Shown here: positions 1 through 13,587 of the stretch, piece after piece
Layout of the letters: each line of letters starts with the position of its first letter
Numbering within the stretch: the first letter of the stretch is position 1
Assembly: GCF_964340395.1 (NCBI RefSeq)
Contig: NC_135570.1
Span: 6,756,322-6,820,321, forward strand
Length of the DNA: 64,000 bases
Reading direction: 5' to 3'
From: Glandiceps talaboti
Taxonomy: Eukaryota > Hemichordata > Enteropneusta > Spengelidae
Translations under genes and position numbers: made by a program
Notes under the pieces: model-generated
Told to the model about the DNA's origin: nothing
The model's input: the letters and a program-made list of their open reading frames with translations, nothing else
Database searches by the model: none

Positions 1-820
1 GTGAAAGTTATAAAATACTTGTAATTGTTCTTTGTAGCCTGTTTGTTGTATGTCCACAGATGCAACCCATTGTGTTCCATTGTTGCATGTGACAAAACAA
101 ACAATCTACTACCAATTCTGAAAAGGGTATTGATGGCAAGCAAAAATCAACATTTTCAGATTTTTTTTTGTTGGGCAGAAGTCATCAAATATTAACAGCA
201 GGGAAATATGAGAAGTGTGCCTTGGGACTTGAAAGAGTGGTCTTTTATAAAGTGTGTGAAGTGTGTTTGTGGGTAGGTTAAAGTTACATTGAAAGTGGTA
301 CTGTAGATGTATAGTTAACAAGGCGCTGACAGCAGAGCTATTGACATTGTATCCTTATTTCAATGCTGTGTGAGACGAGGGTTCAAAATGCCTGAATCAT
401 TCACGGAAGGTGTAATATTTCAACGCACAGGAAGAGCTGTCAATCTTTTCCTTTGAGATCATATCAAAACAAACTGAAATCACAGGGAAAATGTTTGGTA
501 TTTGCAGTAGGAATAAAATTCATAAGTTGGGGAAAATTGACAGCCGTAATAGATAAACATTTGTGACAGTTTTACACATCGTGGGTATCAGGGATTACGG
601 AGTACTACCGGAGAGTCAACTTTTGTGATAAAGAAGAGAACAAGGTCATCAATTTTGAATCTTTTGTTGTGACTGGACGATGATGTTGATAACCTTGCTT
701 GGTCTGTGTGACACTGGTCAGCAAAGTTTATCACTACGGAATGTTCAATTTACCAGTAGTTAGTCAGTAAAATTGTCTTTTGCAGTTTGGACATCAGCAT
801 CCTGTTTCATGGTGTGTCGA
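1..820. other. Non-coding stretch, nothing recognised
   Basis: AT-rich sequence with only short chance reading frames. I see no exon-like segment with splice signals and no RNA gene. Confidence 0.5.
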
Positions 821-1024
821 GACACACTGTGATAAGGACCAGTGAACACTACATTGTACTCATGGTGGGGGAGGGGGGATAAACAGAATGATAGACACAC
901 TGTGATAGGGTCCAGTGAACAATAAATTGTACTCATGGTGGGGGAGGGGTGAGGGGATAAACAATGTCAATCAGACACACTGGGATAGGGTCCAGTGAAC
1001 ACTACATTACACTGGGGGGGGGGG
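821..1024. repeat. Short tandem repeat, about 2.7 copies of 73-80 bp
   Basis: The phrase GACACACTG(T/G)GATA followed by CCAGTGAACA begins at 821, 894 and 974. Each unit has a G-rich run (GGTGGGGGAGGGG) at or near its end. The copies differ by small indels, and the G-run lengthens to ten G in the last, partial copy. Confidence 0.75.
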
Positions 1025-2689
1025 ACCAGAATGACAGGTAAAATTTATATGTTGACATTCTGAAAATCAATATTGAAAGTTTTAATAGAATATTTCATAG
1101 AGTGGTATTTCTGTATTGCCTCTTGTAACTGTCTGTTGGAAGTTTCAAATTTAGACTTTTATTGTGGCATGTCTGAAATCAATCAATCAGCAATGCACAT
1201 TTACAAAGGATTATAGGTTAGGTACCTTTGTATTGTACATGTATGTGTCTCCTTCAAATTCCATGTGATGGCATGCATATACATTGTATGTAGTCTGGCA
1301 ATCCATGCTGTCATGTACTGGATGAAAATGCAATGAAATTTTTGCTTGCTTGTATGAAATTTTTTTGTGAATGGTCAGTTAAGGTAACCCTTGTCATGCT
1401 TAGACCTTGAATTTGCACTTGGAAAAGTTACTGAACAAGTGACGAATGGAGTGGCAAACAAATCAATCGCATAGGGTGACAGTATCTCTGTTCATTATTC
1501 CCTCTGGACCACAGCTCCAGCCCTTAGCTATGTGACCTATGGTCATTTTTAAAAATTAGCACACTTGTCTGAGGGTGTAGTGTGTGGCCTATGGTGACCT
1601 GTGTTGATGATGTCTTTATCTAGTAGTGTTCTTCCTGGACAAAATGTTGCCTATTTCTGTGTAAGCTTTCTCATGAAAACATTTCAAGGAAGACTTAATA
1701 CAATAACGGTCTATCTATTGGTCTTTCATAATAATCTAACATACATAGTCTGGAAGATACAACCAGGTGATAAGATCTAGTTTAACTAAAATCATCAGTT
1801 TCGAACCAATATTCCATATATTATGCTCGTTTAGTTCATTATTGGCGTTATAATTATGAAATCGGCAGTACAATCTGAATACAAAAAAGGCTGACATTTT
1901 CTACTATTTTTGCAAGTCAGCTGGCTTTTTCAATAAGTTTGATTAAGTATTAAATCCGATACTAATATGAAAGTGTAGTCGCAAATGAACTGGTATCAAA
2001 TACTGTGCTGTAAGTTTGGATAAAATCTGTCTGTTAACTTTTAGGGTTAGGGATTTCTGTACCCAGGTGGCTCTCATTGCTAGAACTTGTGTATCTTCAT
2101 TCAGTGACTTGTACTTTAAATTGAAAATCCGTCTTTTATTATTTAGCTGTTTAGTAGGGGACCCATTCATGAAGCATTGTTACGTAGTAGGTAATGAGTT
2201 TAACTGACAGTGAGATCTCACAGGTGTGAACAATAAAGGTAATGAATTGAGCATTGTTGTCCAAGATAATCGCTAATGATGTTAGCGTGACCGGTTTTTT
2301 GTCATCGTTTATTCACTTTTCTTCTTCTTCTGACTCTTGACATAGAACACAGTTATTGTTCAACTCAGCGGGACATTCATTAAAAGTTCTAGATAACCCA
2401 TCACAACAAAAGGTAGTGTTTGTTGTAGGCCTGTTTGGTCGTAAACTATGCATCTAGAATCAGTAGATTCAACTGAAATGATGGGACGAATAAAACCAAT
2501 TAAATGTAGTGTCATCCCTCTACAACCATCATCCTGTGTTGAATTATTTTTTGTCGCCAAAAAAAGTAAAACATTTGAAATATGCAGGTTTTGGACTAAG
2601 GTATGAAGAGTTTGATAAAAAAAGAAGAAGATGTTTATTACACAACAGTGCCTTGAATATAATTTAGGTATACTTGTAGTAAGGTATAA
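1025..2689. other. Non-coding stretch, nothing recognised
   Basis: No ORF longer than about 75 codons and none with recognisable protein features. TTAGGG appears twice in a row near 2040, which is too little to call a telomere-like array. Confidence 0.45.
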
Positions 2690-2765
2690 ACAACAACAAC
2701 AACAACAACAACAATAACAACAATAACAACAGCAGCAGCAGCAACAACAACAACAACAACAACAG
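2690..2765. repeat. (CAA)n / (CAG)n microsatellite
   Basis: Trinucleotide array of CAA units, interrupted by AAT variants and a short run of GCA/CAG units in the middle. Confidence 0.9.
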
Positions 2766-3353
2766 CTTTATGTTCAAATGCAGTATTCACTCTGGTGATT
2801 GACACATATCAGTTGGTAACTGCTGGAATATGTGAGGTCCTGTTCTGCAATAGACAGGTGTAACAAAAAATAATCTTCCAAGCTCCCAGAACCCAAAACT
2901 TTTATTCAAAGATATTGTTATTTTTCTTTGCTGTTGACAAATAGTTAAATTATGTAAAGAACTTTGATTATATTTTCTGCACAAGTCTTGAGATTTGCAA
3001 CGTGTAAATTTATCTTTGTTCAAAAAAAAAAGTCGGTGAATGTCTATAGCCACAGAATTTTTGGATATTTGCCAAAATGCAGTGTCGTGCGAGATCCCAC
3101 TTCCTGTTTGTTTTGCCATAGCCATATGTAACAAACCTTATGATTTGCTTAGAGTCTGTGTTTTCATTGCATTATGTAACAGTTGTTATGATTCGATTAA
3201 ATTGTTTTCTCAGAGCAATATGTAACAAATCTTGTGATTTGTATTTGTTTTAAGATGTAACAAGCCTTATGATTCACTGAAATTCTTGTTATTTTGTATT
3301 TTGGCAGTTTGGTATTGTGCAACAAGCCTTTTGATATATGTAAATGTTGTGCT

Positions 3354-3366
3354 AGGTCAAAGGTCA
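3354..3366 (+). promoter_or_regulatory. Perfect DR1 nuclear-receptor motif
   Basis: AGGTCA A AGGTCA is an exact direct repeat with one-base spacing, the consensus for RXR/HNF4/COUP-TF-type receptors. It stands alone with no gene nearby, so function is only possible. Confidence 0.3.
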
Positions 3367-3423
3367 ATAATTTTGTCTCAAAAATGCTCATTTGTTCGAT
3401 TAAAGTTTTTTAATAAAAATTCT

Positions 3424-3756
3424 TTAAAGCTACACTAGGTGGAACTGCATCAGACAACCAACAATATTATATTCACGCCAAAGTGTTGAAATACAATAAA
3501 TAGACGTTGTGCATATTGATCCGAGGTGAATGTTAGCTATATGTGGTACAGTAATAGGTTGAAATAGTGATCAAGTTGAGGGCGCTGATTTTGGAGTGTG
3601 GACCCCAAAATAATTTGATTGGTTTTATTTGTACAGCTAATACGAATGTTTCAATACTGTCGAAGGTGTATGGTATTAAAATTGTTATATTTAACAAAAC
3701 ATTATAAAAAAAACAACATTCCACTTGAACTTGTAGCTACAGTAGTGCAGCTTTAA
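3424..3756. mobile_element. MITE-like element with TTAA ends
   Basis: The left end TTAAAGCTACACTA is mirrored at the right end by TAGTGCAGCTTTAA, with one mismatch in the inverted arms. Both ends carry TTAA, as expected for piggyBac-like non-autonomous elements. There is no coding capacity inside. The inner phrase GACTCCAAAAT/TTGATTGGTTTTAT recurs in degenerate form near 63410-63440, which suggests a dispersed family. Confidence 0.55.
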
Positions 3757-3766
3757 TGCCAATAAC

Positions 3767-3815
3767 CCCCCCCCCCCCCACCACCACCACCACCACCACC
3801 ACCACCACCACCACA
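3767..3815. repeat. Poly-C then (CAC)n microsatellite
   Basis: A run of C residues leads into CAC/CCA trinucleotides. Confidence 0.9.
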
Positions 3816-4806
3816 ACCATCCATCACCACCTTGGTACTAGATAGAAGAAAAAGAAAATTAAGATTTTTATGTTAATTCAAAAATAAAGATATATTTTAT
3901 CTCATAATGTACAAAGATTAAATATCGACTCTTTTTCTGTAGTGTCAAAAATGGAAAAACACCAACATGTGAATTTTTGTTGAGAGAGATCAAAATTATT
4001 TCAAATTTTTCTGTATTAATATTTTCAAAACATGACAAAATAGGCGCCATACTGTGATAAAGAAAGAGATAACCATTTTTGCCACTATAAATGATAAACT
4101 TACAGGTTTAGAATGATATATAGCCGAGGAAATTATTGAAATAAAGAAGGTAAAATAATCAGGAAATTGAAAATCATACAGTTCAGTTTGGTCACGGTCC
4201 ATTTTAGAGGCGAGACTGACTGGCCGTAAAGTTACCATCCTGACATCCCTGTCACCGTTCATGAGCTTTACATATAAAAAATCAGTGAACAGAAAATAAA
4301 CTATATGTGGTTACTTTATTGTGCCTTATCAGACATGACACCCATAAGACATTGGCAATCCAAAGTGGTTGTCATGACGAGGACTATGACATGTGAACAA
4401 ATTACAACAAAGAAGATATTGGAAATAAGATGATTTGCATAACAGCTAGCATTATTTCCTGTCTACATTGTTATATCAAGGTTGCTCTTGGCGGTGACAA
4501 TTTTGGAAAGTTTTCATTGTCTGTCTAAATTTTCATCTTCTGTCGAGCCGTTCTATCCTGACAGTTGAATGCTGCAAGTTGTCATTGTTATTCAAATTTT
4601 GTGTTCTTGTACAATATTTGCTCTTGGCAGTGTGAAAATTTGTAGCTAGGAGAACTCTATCTATTGGTTATACAGAGATAGTATTACAGACCATGACAGG
4701 GTTCTGCTTCTAGGCTATGAGTATTTCATTCATAGCCTTTCCAAATTTGCATTTTCTGTCTCTGTTCCATACAGCTTGCTCTTGCAACGCCAATTTGAAA
4801 TTATAC
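3816..4806. other. Non-coding stretch, nothing recognised
   Basis: AT-rich unique-looking sequence. Short ORFs on both strands have no recognisable features. Confidence 0.45.
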
Positions 4807-4808
4807 AT

Positions 4809-4930
<122 letters not shown>

Positions 4931-5529
4931 TAATGTAATTCTTTTTTCTTCTCAAATTTTTCTGTTTTCGGCAGTGCTGAAATATTGACCCATAAATCTT
5001 TGCTCTCAATTAAATGAAATTCATGTGTCATTGGATGTAACATGAATGCTATTTTCAGCAGTTGGAAATTTAAGATTTAATTTTCATGAATTTTTTTTAG
5101 CTTTGTCTGTCTGTAGTAAGTCAAACGAATGTTGTTCACTGAAGTAATAATTATGTTTTTATTGCCTTTATAGAAATTTTTGATAATGACCAGAGTATTA
5201 CGTTAGAACAACTATTTGCATAGAATTAAAATTGTCCAACTTGTACAATGTACTTCGTTGTGTACAAATAAATATTCTCCTACAGAGAAAGAGGAATAAA
5301 ATATGTCAAAAGTTCATTGAATGCTCACAAGTGAAGTTGACAACAACATTTTTTTTATGATGACAACAATGGTGGCAGTGACGACAGTGACGAGGCCAAC
5401 AATGACGAGGAGGAGAAAAGTTAAAGATGTGTGAAATGATAGGCCTATAATGATTTAGCCCAGAGGCTTGGCTCTCTGGCTTGAACAATGTTGTTTGCCA
5501 GACAATATGTATTGTACAAGGCAGTACAT

Positions 5530-6165
5530 GTATGTAAAGTCAGATAGCCAAGTATAAAGCCAGTATGTTGCATCAGATAGCCAAGTCTCTGGGCTATACT
5601 GTCAAGTCACTATGTCAAGTCAGATAGCCAAGTCTCTGGACTATATTGTCAAGCCAGTATGTTGCATCAGATAGCCAAGTCTCTGGGCTATACTGTCAAG
5701 TCAGTATGTCAAGTCAGATAGCCAAGTCTCTGGGCTATACTGTCAAGTCAGATAGCCAAGTCTCTGGACTATATTGTCAAGCCAGTATGTCAAGTCAGAT
5801 AGCCAAGTCTCTGGGCTATACTGTCAAGCCTGTATGTCAAGTCAGATAGCTATGTCTCTGTGCTATACTATCAAGTCACAATGTCAAGTCAGATAGCCAA
5901 GTCTCTGGGCTATATTGTCAAGTCAGTATGGCAAGTCAGATAGCCAAGTCTCTGGGCTATACTGTCAAGTCACTATGTCAAGTCAGATAGCCAAGTCTCT
6001 GGGCTATATTGTCAAGTCAGTATGGCAAGTCAGATAGCCAAGTCTCTGGGCTATACTGTCAAGTCACTATGTCAAGTCAGATAGCCAAGTCTCTGGGCTA
6101 TATTGTCAAGTCAGTATGGCAAGTCAGATAGCCAAGTCTATGGGCTTTACTGTCCAGCCAGTACA
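5530..6165. repeat. Minisatellite of about 47 bp units, more than 10 copies
   Basis: The phrase AGTCAGATAGCCAAGTCTCT, followed by GG(G/A)CTATA(C/T)TGTCAAG and a short spacer, repeats throughout. Two higher-order variants alternate in the second half (spacer CACTATGTCA versus CAGTATGGCA), giving a dimer of about 93 bp. An open frame of 67 codons within it is a by-product. Confidence 0.9.
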
Positions 6166-8750
6166 TGCACATGGAATGGTGTATGTCAAGTCCCTGGGCA
6201 GTTGTTGACTTGTGACTCTAAACATGTTAATGAGCTTCTATCTCTGTCTTAAAATCACTTTTCTTACTTCACACTACTTCGCATGTACACACATCATTAC
6301 ATATACATTTAGTGATCACTTTGTTGATTTTTTGTTTGGATGAAAATGATAGCAACTTAATTTTCTTGTACGACACCACATGTACACATGTACAATGTAA
6401 GTGATAGGGGAACAGCGAGTTGTGGTGTTCCTCTAAGAAATTGCTGTGTGTCAGTGGTATGTCAAATTGGCTGGCGGGCATACAACAAGTTGGTAGTATG
6501 TGTGGCACGGTTATGGGATGTACATGTATGTGAAGTTTGCTATATATTGGATGATTTCTTGTAGGTCAGAGGTCATTAGAATTCAAATTGTAAACCAACA
6601 TAAATTTTCTGTGTTTAGATCTATTTGTTTTGATTTGTCATTTAGTTGTAGATTTATGATAATGATATAAAGAGAGAGGTTATACTTGACACCAAAATAT
6701 AGGCAGTCGATAATTTATATTTTAATACCGTTACATAAAAGAGTCTGTAGAATTTGAACGTGTCATGAATTTTACTCATTTCCTGTACAGGAAAGGAAAT
6801 TGGAATCTTGAGACGGTTTTCTCCTCTACTTCATTACACCGATGATTTAAACTACATGGAAAGGTGTGATTGGCTGTAAATCATGCCAGAACCAGCACTT
6901 TACAGCTTTACCCACAATGCATTTGGGTATATATTCTGAGCATGCCCAGTCTTGAATTGGAGCTTTCGATGATGTTCGACATAGATCTACATGTATTTTA
7001 TACTTGTTATACTTCCCTTCCATAGTTCTACTCCAAAAAAGGCAGACAGACAGATATGGCAAAGCTTGGTTTGTTTGTGTTTTCATAAAAAATATTAAAA
7101 TGAAAAAAAAAAAATTCAAGACAAGACATATAAATTGTGTTCTCTTTGTAAATTAATGAGAAGAAATTAATTGTAAATTTTGATTTTGATTGGGTTTATT
7201 TTATTCACTTCCAGGCAGTTAGTTTTATGCAAAATATGAAAACATAATTTCTGTACACATGAGATATATTAGCTTCAATACTAATTGTTAAAGAAAACTT
7301 TAAGTCGTTCTAAATTATTAAAATCAATTTTAAAAAAATAGTAATCACATATAAATTTTTGAAATTTAGGTTAAAATGATGACAAAATTGAGCCATATTA
7401 GATCCAAGAACGCCAACAAATATAGTGTTGATTGTATAGAAGTGTCAAATGGCATGATAGTGAACTGCAATTTTTTTCCCCAAAAGGACCAGGGGGAAGC
7501 TTTCATATTGTGAGTTTGGAGAGATTTGAACAACTTTGGTTTTCAGAGAATTGGTCCCTGAGGTACATTCTATACCTTTTGAAATAGTGTGTGGTTGCAG
7601 ACTAACAAGGTGCTAAAATTGTAATGTTAGAGTAACTTTGATTCTGAGAGTCAATAGTTAATGTATAAATATAAAATATGAAGTCTTGAGATAATAGAAC
7701 AGTACTAAAAAGATAAATTGAAAATCTGAATATCTAGAGGATTTGTTTTCTGATCTTGTAAGTCTTAACTAGTTCTTGGACACTGTGATTCATTCCGACA
7801 GCTTTCACAAACAGAAATTGTTCCCTGACACACTGAGCATGCTCAGTTCTAAGAACCATAGGTAATGCTGCCAAGGTCATCTTTCAAATTTCCATTCTTA
7901 TTTTCATACACACTGTCAGGTTCATTTAAGAGTCTCTGCTAAGAGAGCCAAGTTAAACTGGAGATTCTTCTCATTACAAATCAAGATGGCCGACCTCAAT
8001 TACAATGGGTATCGGTAGTTTAACCCCATGATAAAATGTCACTTTGATTATCGTGATATCTGTCTGTCAAGTTGATCCTGACAGCTTCAATGAACCTATG
8101 TTCATTCCCACATTAACTGTGACTTGTTTTCCCATTCCCACATTAGCTCAGAGTCTCTACATATTTCATAACATGTAATGGACCGTGAGATAGAGCTGTT
8201 CACGTAGTCGTACATTTTTTAATAGAAAAAAAAATTCTATTCCTTTCCAGAAGTAAATTATGTGATTTGAACAGAATTTGTGCAAAATAAGTGGAATCTA
8301 GTTACGGTCAGTTGAGACTGACATTTTTTTTCCGGACACATTTTGAACAGTGTCCACACATTGCAGATGATACAAAGTAGGTTACATATATGCTAGGGAG
8401 TCTCATCGTATTCATGTTGTAACCTAACCCTAATATAGCCAGTGTGTCACCAAGTGAATAACGTTAACTTTTGGGTCAAAAGGATAAAAAAGTGCTTTCT
8501 TGTGAGTCTCCACACTTGGAGAAGGGGATATTTCCTTTCCAGATGGTGGTGTGTCGGCCAAGTTCAAAATATCTACCCAAATGGCAAGTGTAAATCCAAA
8601 AACAAACCCATTGTCAGGGATTTCAAGACATACATGAATCATGTGGTCAAAGTATCTCCATACAGCAAAGGATGATGGCAACACCAAATTATGACACCTG
8701 GTACAAGCTATTAGTGAACATCCATATGTGTGTCAAATTGGCTATTTGTA
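6166..8750. other. Non-coding stretch, nothing recognised
   Basis: No exon-like segment seen. It contains isolated palindromes such as GAGCATGCTC (7836 area) but no clear element. Confidence 0.4.
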
Positions 8751-8754
8751 CTAC

Positions 8755-9110
8755 AGGGAACTGTCGGGGTGGGGGGTATATGTATATGTGCCGCCCTTTG
8801 GGTGTGTTTTCTAGCCCTTTGGTGTAAAAAGAGGTCTGGTTTTTTTCGAGCTGAAGAGTCTAAAACAGGGTCCACTTTGCATTATTTGGCTTGGTCTAAA
8901 ATGTGTTCCAACATCCTTTACCAAATCATAACTGCCATTAATTGCCCCAAAATGTTGCCCCTAAGGACAATGTAAAACTTTCATCTTTTAGAAACCTGTA
9001 ATGGTCTAAAATGGGGTATGGATTTTTGGTCAAAGTGGGTCTAAAATGGGGCTTGGGGTTTCCAGCACTGGCTACACACCCCTACCAGAGCTAGCCACTG
9101 GTACCGCCCC
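8755..9110. mobile_element. Possible dispersed repeat with GGTCTAAAA motifs
   Basis: GGTCTAAAAT(G)GGG-type phrases recur at about 8895, 9003 and 9040 and a related GTCTAAAACAGGG lies at 8858. They are followed by ACCCCTACCAGAGCTAGCCA and GTACCGCCCC. The repetitive, GC-richer texture differs from its surroundings and suggests an old interspersed repeat. No ends or ORF were identified. Confidence 0.3.
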
Positions 9111-9119
9111 TGGGGGAAC

Positions 9120-9182
9120 TGTGTCCCAATAACTCCCTAGTATGGTAACAAATGTGTCCCAATAACTCCCTAGTATGGTAAA
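9120..9182. repeat. Short tandem duplication, about 36 bp
   Basis: TGTCCCAATAACTCCCTAG followed by TATGGTAA occurs twice, at 9122 and 9158. Confidence 0.8.
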
Positions 9183-9399
9183 AAAATTTACATCTAGTTC
9201 ATGCTTATTCTACCAATTTTCTTTTGTACCCAATATCGCCCTTGACAGTTTATATACTAAGATTTATATATCAGATCAAATGGTTAGTGAGGATTTGAAT
9301 TGAATTGCATGGTTTCTTTGCAATATTAAGGTTGTTTGGTGTCGTGTTGTATCGTGTCATGTTATGTTGTCATGTAGGCCCAACACAACACTTTACACC

Positions 9400-9855
9400 A
9401 CAACCACTGACATCATCATCTTCACAATACTAACACCACCACCATTACAGATTACAACCTTGAGTACCACCACAACCCCGACCAACACTATCAGTACTAC
9501 TGCCACAATCACAACTATTTATACCAACACCACCACAGATGTCACAACTACCCATGACCAGTACAACCACCAGCACCATCATCACCATCACGACCAGAAC
9601 CACCACCATTGTTACAACTGCTATACTCCCATCACTTAGTACATTATCACAATCAACAACACTACAACAAACAACAATAGCAACGCCACCACCACCACCA
9701 TCACCACCACCACCACCACCAACATCACCCCATTACCACCACCACCACCAACATCACCATCACCATCACCACCACCACCACCACTACCACCACCACCAAC
9801 ATCACCCCCATTACCACCACCAACATCATCACCATTATCATCACACCCAACAACA
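9400..9855. repeat. Low-complexity (CAC/ACC/CAT)n region
   Basis: About 450 bp dominated by CAC, ACC and CAT trinucleotides with partial decay. Apparent Thr-rich, His-rich and Pro-rich frames (up to 114 codons) follow from composition alone. Confidence 0.85.
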
Positions 9856-11037
9856 TATTTTCCACTATGATGTATACATTTAAAGTGAAAGTGAAATTCC
9901 CAAAGGTGAAAATTGATTTTTAAAAAAAAGACTGTACATGAAGTACAAAAGATTAAATGTCATATACATTACATTGAGGACTCTGTTCAGCACTAACAGC
10001 CAGGATTGTAGCCATTAAAAACATAGTCAAATGCGATTCATAAAATTCTAATTTTGTACCACAGGTAGGTTTATGTGATGAAAATCTGGATCATCAACAC
10101 TCTAATCTCCTGGCCCTCCAGCCAACAGAAGAGATCAGTGGAGATCAAACCCTGTAATGAGGAGATCACTGCTCTAGGCACTCATTGCGAAGTCTGTTTC
10201 CTACGTACATGTAGTCTATGTATAGATTTTCACACATACAGGTGTATTTCTAAATCAACCATGGATCTGAAATTTTGATTTTTGATTTACTTTCTACTGG
10301 CAAAGCTGTCGTAATCAAGGCACATAGTGTGACTGTAGTTGGGATGTGTTTTACCTCAGCTACATAAAACTTATCTAATACCGTAGATTTGTATGAATGT
10401 AAAAATTCTAATATTGATTTTGACAGGTTCATGCAGTTTCTGTATGAAGCAGGTGTTACCTCAACTTTTATATCATTGACATCTTGGTACTTGTAATAAC
10501 ATTTTCCCTAATGCTATGTAGAGCTGTCAAATTGGAACAAGAAGGTCGACTTATTCTCATGTGCATTTGTAGTAATGCGTATATGTAGCCTAGATGGTGA
10601 AATTCTATTTTAGGTAATGGGAATTGTTCATTTAATTTGTGTTAATGTGATTCTTTGGATCTCCTGAGTAGATCCTAGCAAATGTTTCAATAAGTACATA
10701 GCACAGAAAGACGTTATGGCCTCCAAGACTATGCCCACAATAAACACTGGACGTGGAACAGTACAATGAACCTATCATTGCTCTTGTACTGTTTTAAATA
10801 AAGTTCACTCCAAACATGCAATAGGAAACTTCAATCCAAACTGAGCATGCTCAGATGCAAAGGACTATGGGATTATCTGTAGTTATTATATACCTAATCT
10901 GGAACTCTCGATAGGATAAACCTCCTACAATAGTTATGGATATCATGACTAGATTATTTGTGCTTACAATGCAACACAATTGGATATTCAAGATGGCTGG
11001 TTTGCATCTAACAATGATGCACAACAAACCAATAACC
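9856..11037. other. Non-coding stretch, nothing recognised
   Basis: Short frames only. The palindrome CTGAGCATGCTCAG lies near 10841, resembling the one at about 7836. Confidence 0.4.
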
Positions 11038-11121
11038 ACACACAACAAACAAACAAACAAACAACCATACACAACAAACCAACAACCATACACAACAAAC
11101 CAACAACCATACACAACAATT
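11038..11121. repeat. AACAAAC / AACCAACAACCATACAC tandem repeat
   Basis: (AAAC)n is followed by three copies of ACACAACAAACCAACAACCAT. The array reads as a Thr/Asn/Gln-rich frame on + and a Tyr/Gly/Trp frame on -, both artefactual. Confidence 0.85.
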
Positions 11122-11444
11122 AAACCAAAGATGATCACCATTGACTGTTACTTTGTTGAAGAGTTTCTTATCTTTAATAGAGTTGCTGAATTTTTATGAC
11201 CTTTATATAAAAGAGCTGAAATTATTGTAGCTTATCTTTGTGTCCTTATCTTTTAGAGCAGTTTGAAGAGTAAATAAACTAAATGTTCATTTGTAGAGTG
11301 ACAGGATTGTCATTATGTTATCATTAAAGGACTACAGCTTCACTAAATGTTACCACTTATTAACAGTGCTATTAGAATTCATTATTTTCTCATAATTCTC
11401 CATACTAGGATGAAAATAATTGAATTTTGAACAACATATATCTA

Positions 11445-11790
11445 TCCTATAAGTTACAGGGTTCACCCCAGGCCTTTATAGAGTAGTGGGTTCCATCCTA
11501 TAAGTTACAGGGTTCACCCCAGGCCTTTATAGAGTAGTGGGTTCCATCCTATAATTTACAGGGTTCAGCCCAGGCCTTTATAGAGTAGTGGGTTCCATCC
11601 CATAATTTACAGGGTTCAGCCCAGGCCTTTATAGAGTAGTGGGTTCCATCCTATAATTTACAGGGTTCAGCCCAGGCCTTTATAGAGTAGTGGGTTCCAT
11701 CCTATAATTTACAGGGTTCAGCCCAGGCCTTTAAAGAGTAGTGGGTTCCATCCCATAATTTACAGGGTTCTTCTCAGGCCATTACATCAT
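11445..11790. repeat. Minisatellite, 51 bp unit, nearly 7 copies
   Basis: The unit runs TCCTATAA(G/T)TTACAGGGTTC, then A(C/G)CCCAGGCCTTTATAGAG, then TAGTGGGTTCCA, and starts at 11445, 11496, 11547 and so on. Early copies carry AAGTTAC and later ones AATTTAC, showing stepwise homogenisation. The last copy is truncated and diverged. Confidence 0.93.
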
Positions 11791-13244
11791 TTCCTGTTTC
11801 TAGAAGCAGAGCATTTACAATGGAATAATATATCTGTATTTTGGTAGTAAGATTGGCCAGATCATATGAAAACTTGCATGCTTTATTGTTCAATATTTAT
11901 GTGCAGTTTTACGTTTCAGTTCAGTTTCTGTTGTCAAAATTTACGTCTGTCAAATGATAATTCATTAGAAATTGATATCTGAATCTTGTTTTGTAACAAA
12001 ATCCTTACAGTTGTCAAGATTGGCTTGTGTTCACACATCACTGAGTCATGAAGTGTTGGGAAAAATACAGGAGCAGTCAGTCTGCTGGTATTTCATGGGT
12101 ATATAGTCTTCTTCCCTTGTCCTGTTGTGAAGGTGGAGAAAGGTGAACTGTAGTCTGAGTATGAAACAGCCAGGGTTTCTCGTCTGTTATGAAGAGCATG
12201 GCGTGATTAAAGCTTATCCAACAAAAACCCGAACTAGAAAATAGTTGTGATACATGTTACCGCATCCGTTGCATTTTGTACCTTATCAAGGCATGTAATA
12301 TGTAATAACATATCATGGTATCCTGTTTCATGTCGCATCAGTCTATGCATGCATTAATGTACATCACTTCATTTTTACACAAATTAGCAGGAGAAATAGA
12401 TATGTTTCTCGGGGATCGTAAACCCCGAAGGGTGGTAGGAGAACTCAAAACTAGTGAGATATCTTTATAACCTACATGTGTACGTGTAACATAGTATGGA
12501 GAGAGTTCATTTGGACAATAATTTGGAAATTTGATCGCAAATAAACTAGAATTTTGACAAAATAAGTTGAGAAAGGATATTTCTACAAGTTGATCATATC
12601 AATTTTTTGGGAGGGAAACAAAAAATTTGATCTTTATCAAGAAAAAATTTCATCAGATAATTTTGACGGGAAAAGAAAAATAATATGATGCATGAAAAGC
12701 ATGTACGTAACAATACAAGAATTATCTAAAAGTCAAAGTGATCTGGTTACATTTGCCCTTAGATAAACTCCAAGCACAGCATAGGTAGACATTATATAGA
12801 TTCAATTATAATTAGAAAAAAAAATATCAGAAATGATTCTGTTTTTGAATATTTTTCTCTACTTTAAAGGACTGCCTGTATGCTTTAGGAAATGTCAGGG
12901 AATCAAGTGTTCATTAGTAACCACAGTTTTTGGGTGAGTTGGTCCATGAAGACAGTTTTGGGATTATTAGTGAAGCCGACAAGGAAAAGGTCAAACCGTT
13001 CTCATTTTGCATTATCCCTCGTAGATAAAACTACAATCACTATAGTTAATTTTAAAGGAAGTAGAATTTTAAATTGACTATGCTTCGAGAAATAAAGTTG
13101 GTCCACGTCTTTTCCAAGACACTTGTTTTAGTCTGAAAAAAAATTTGAAAGCAGTGACTCGAAAGGATTGCTCTGGAGATTGCACTGTTAGATATGTGTT
13201 CTTGAAAGTACTGATGTCGTCAGTCTCATCTGACTTGTGTACAA
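11791..13244. other. Non-coding stretch, nothing recognised
   Basis: AT-rich with no exon signals that pair with an open frame. Confidence 0.4.
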
Positions 13245-13587
13245 CTGTCGACATCAGACCATGGACAAATGGAAGCTGTTACAAACAGGGAAAGTAAACA
13301 GCTGAATTGGATCTTGGATACACACGGTAGAGACTTGTATAACACACCATAGTTTGATAAGAACAGTTTTATGGCCTCTTTATGTGTACATGAAATGCCA
13401 GGAGAACTTTGTTTGTGAACTGAACTATTATGTAAAGTGCTCATAAAACTGTTCTTATCAAATGAAGAAAGGTAACACAAAGTCTCTGTACTTCCAACAT
13501 GCTGAGCCAAGTGTTATTAATCCAATTCAGTTGTTTACTTTCCCTGTTTGTAACAGGTTCCATTGGTCCATGGTCTGATGTCGACAG
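13245..13587. mobile_element. Fold-back (palindromic) MITE-like element, copy A
   Basis: The two halves are inverted copies. CTGTCGACATCAGACCATGG at 13245 pairs with CCATGGTCTGATGTCGACAG ending at 13587. Inner arms AAACAGGGAAAGTAAACAG and TTTGATAAGAACAGTTTTAT also pair across the element. The left arm lacks about 30 bp present in the right arm (the CCAACATGCTGAGCCAAGTG segment). There is no transposase frame. Related to the element at 48280-48819. Confidence 0.8.

Noticed and set aside
9364-9883. Thr-rich and His/Pro-rich protein
   Set aside because: Composition of a CAC/ACC low-complexity tract, without homology or gene structure.
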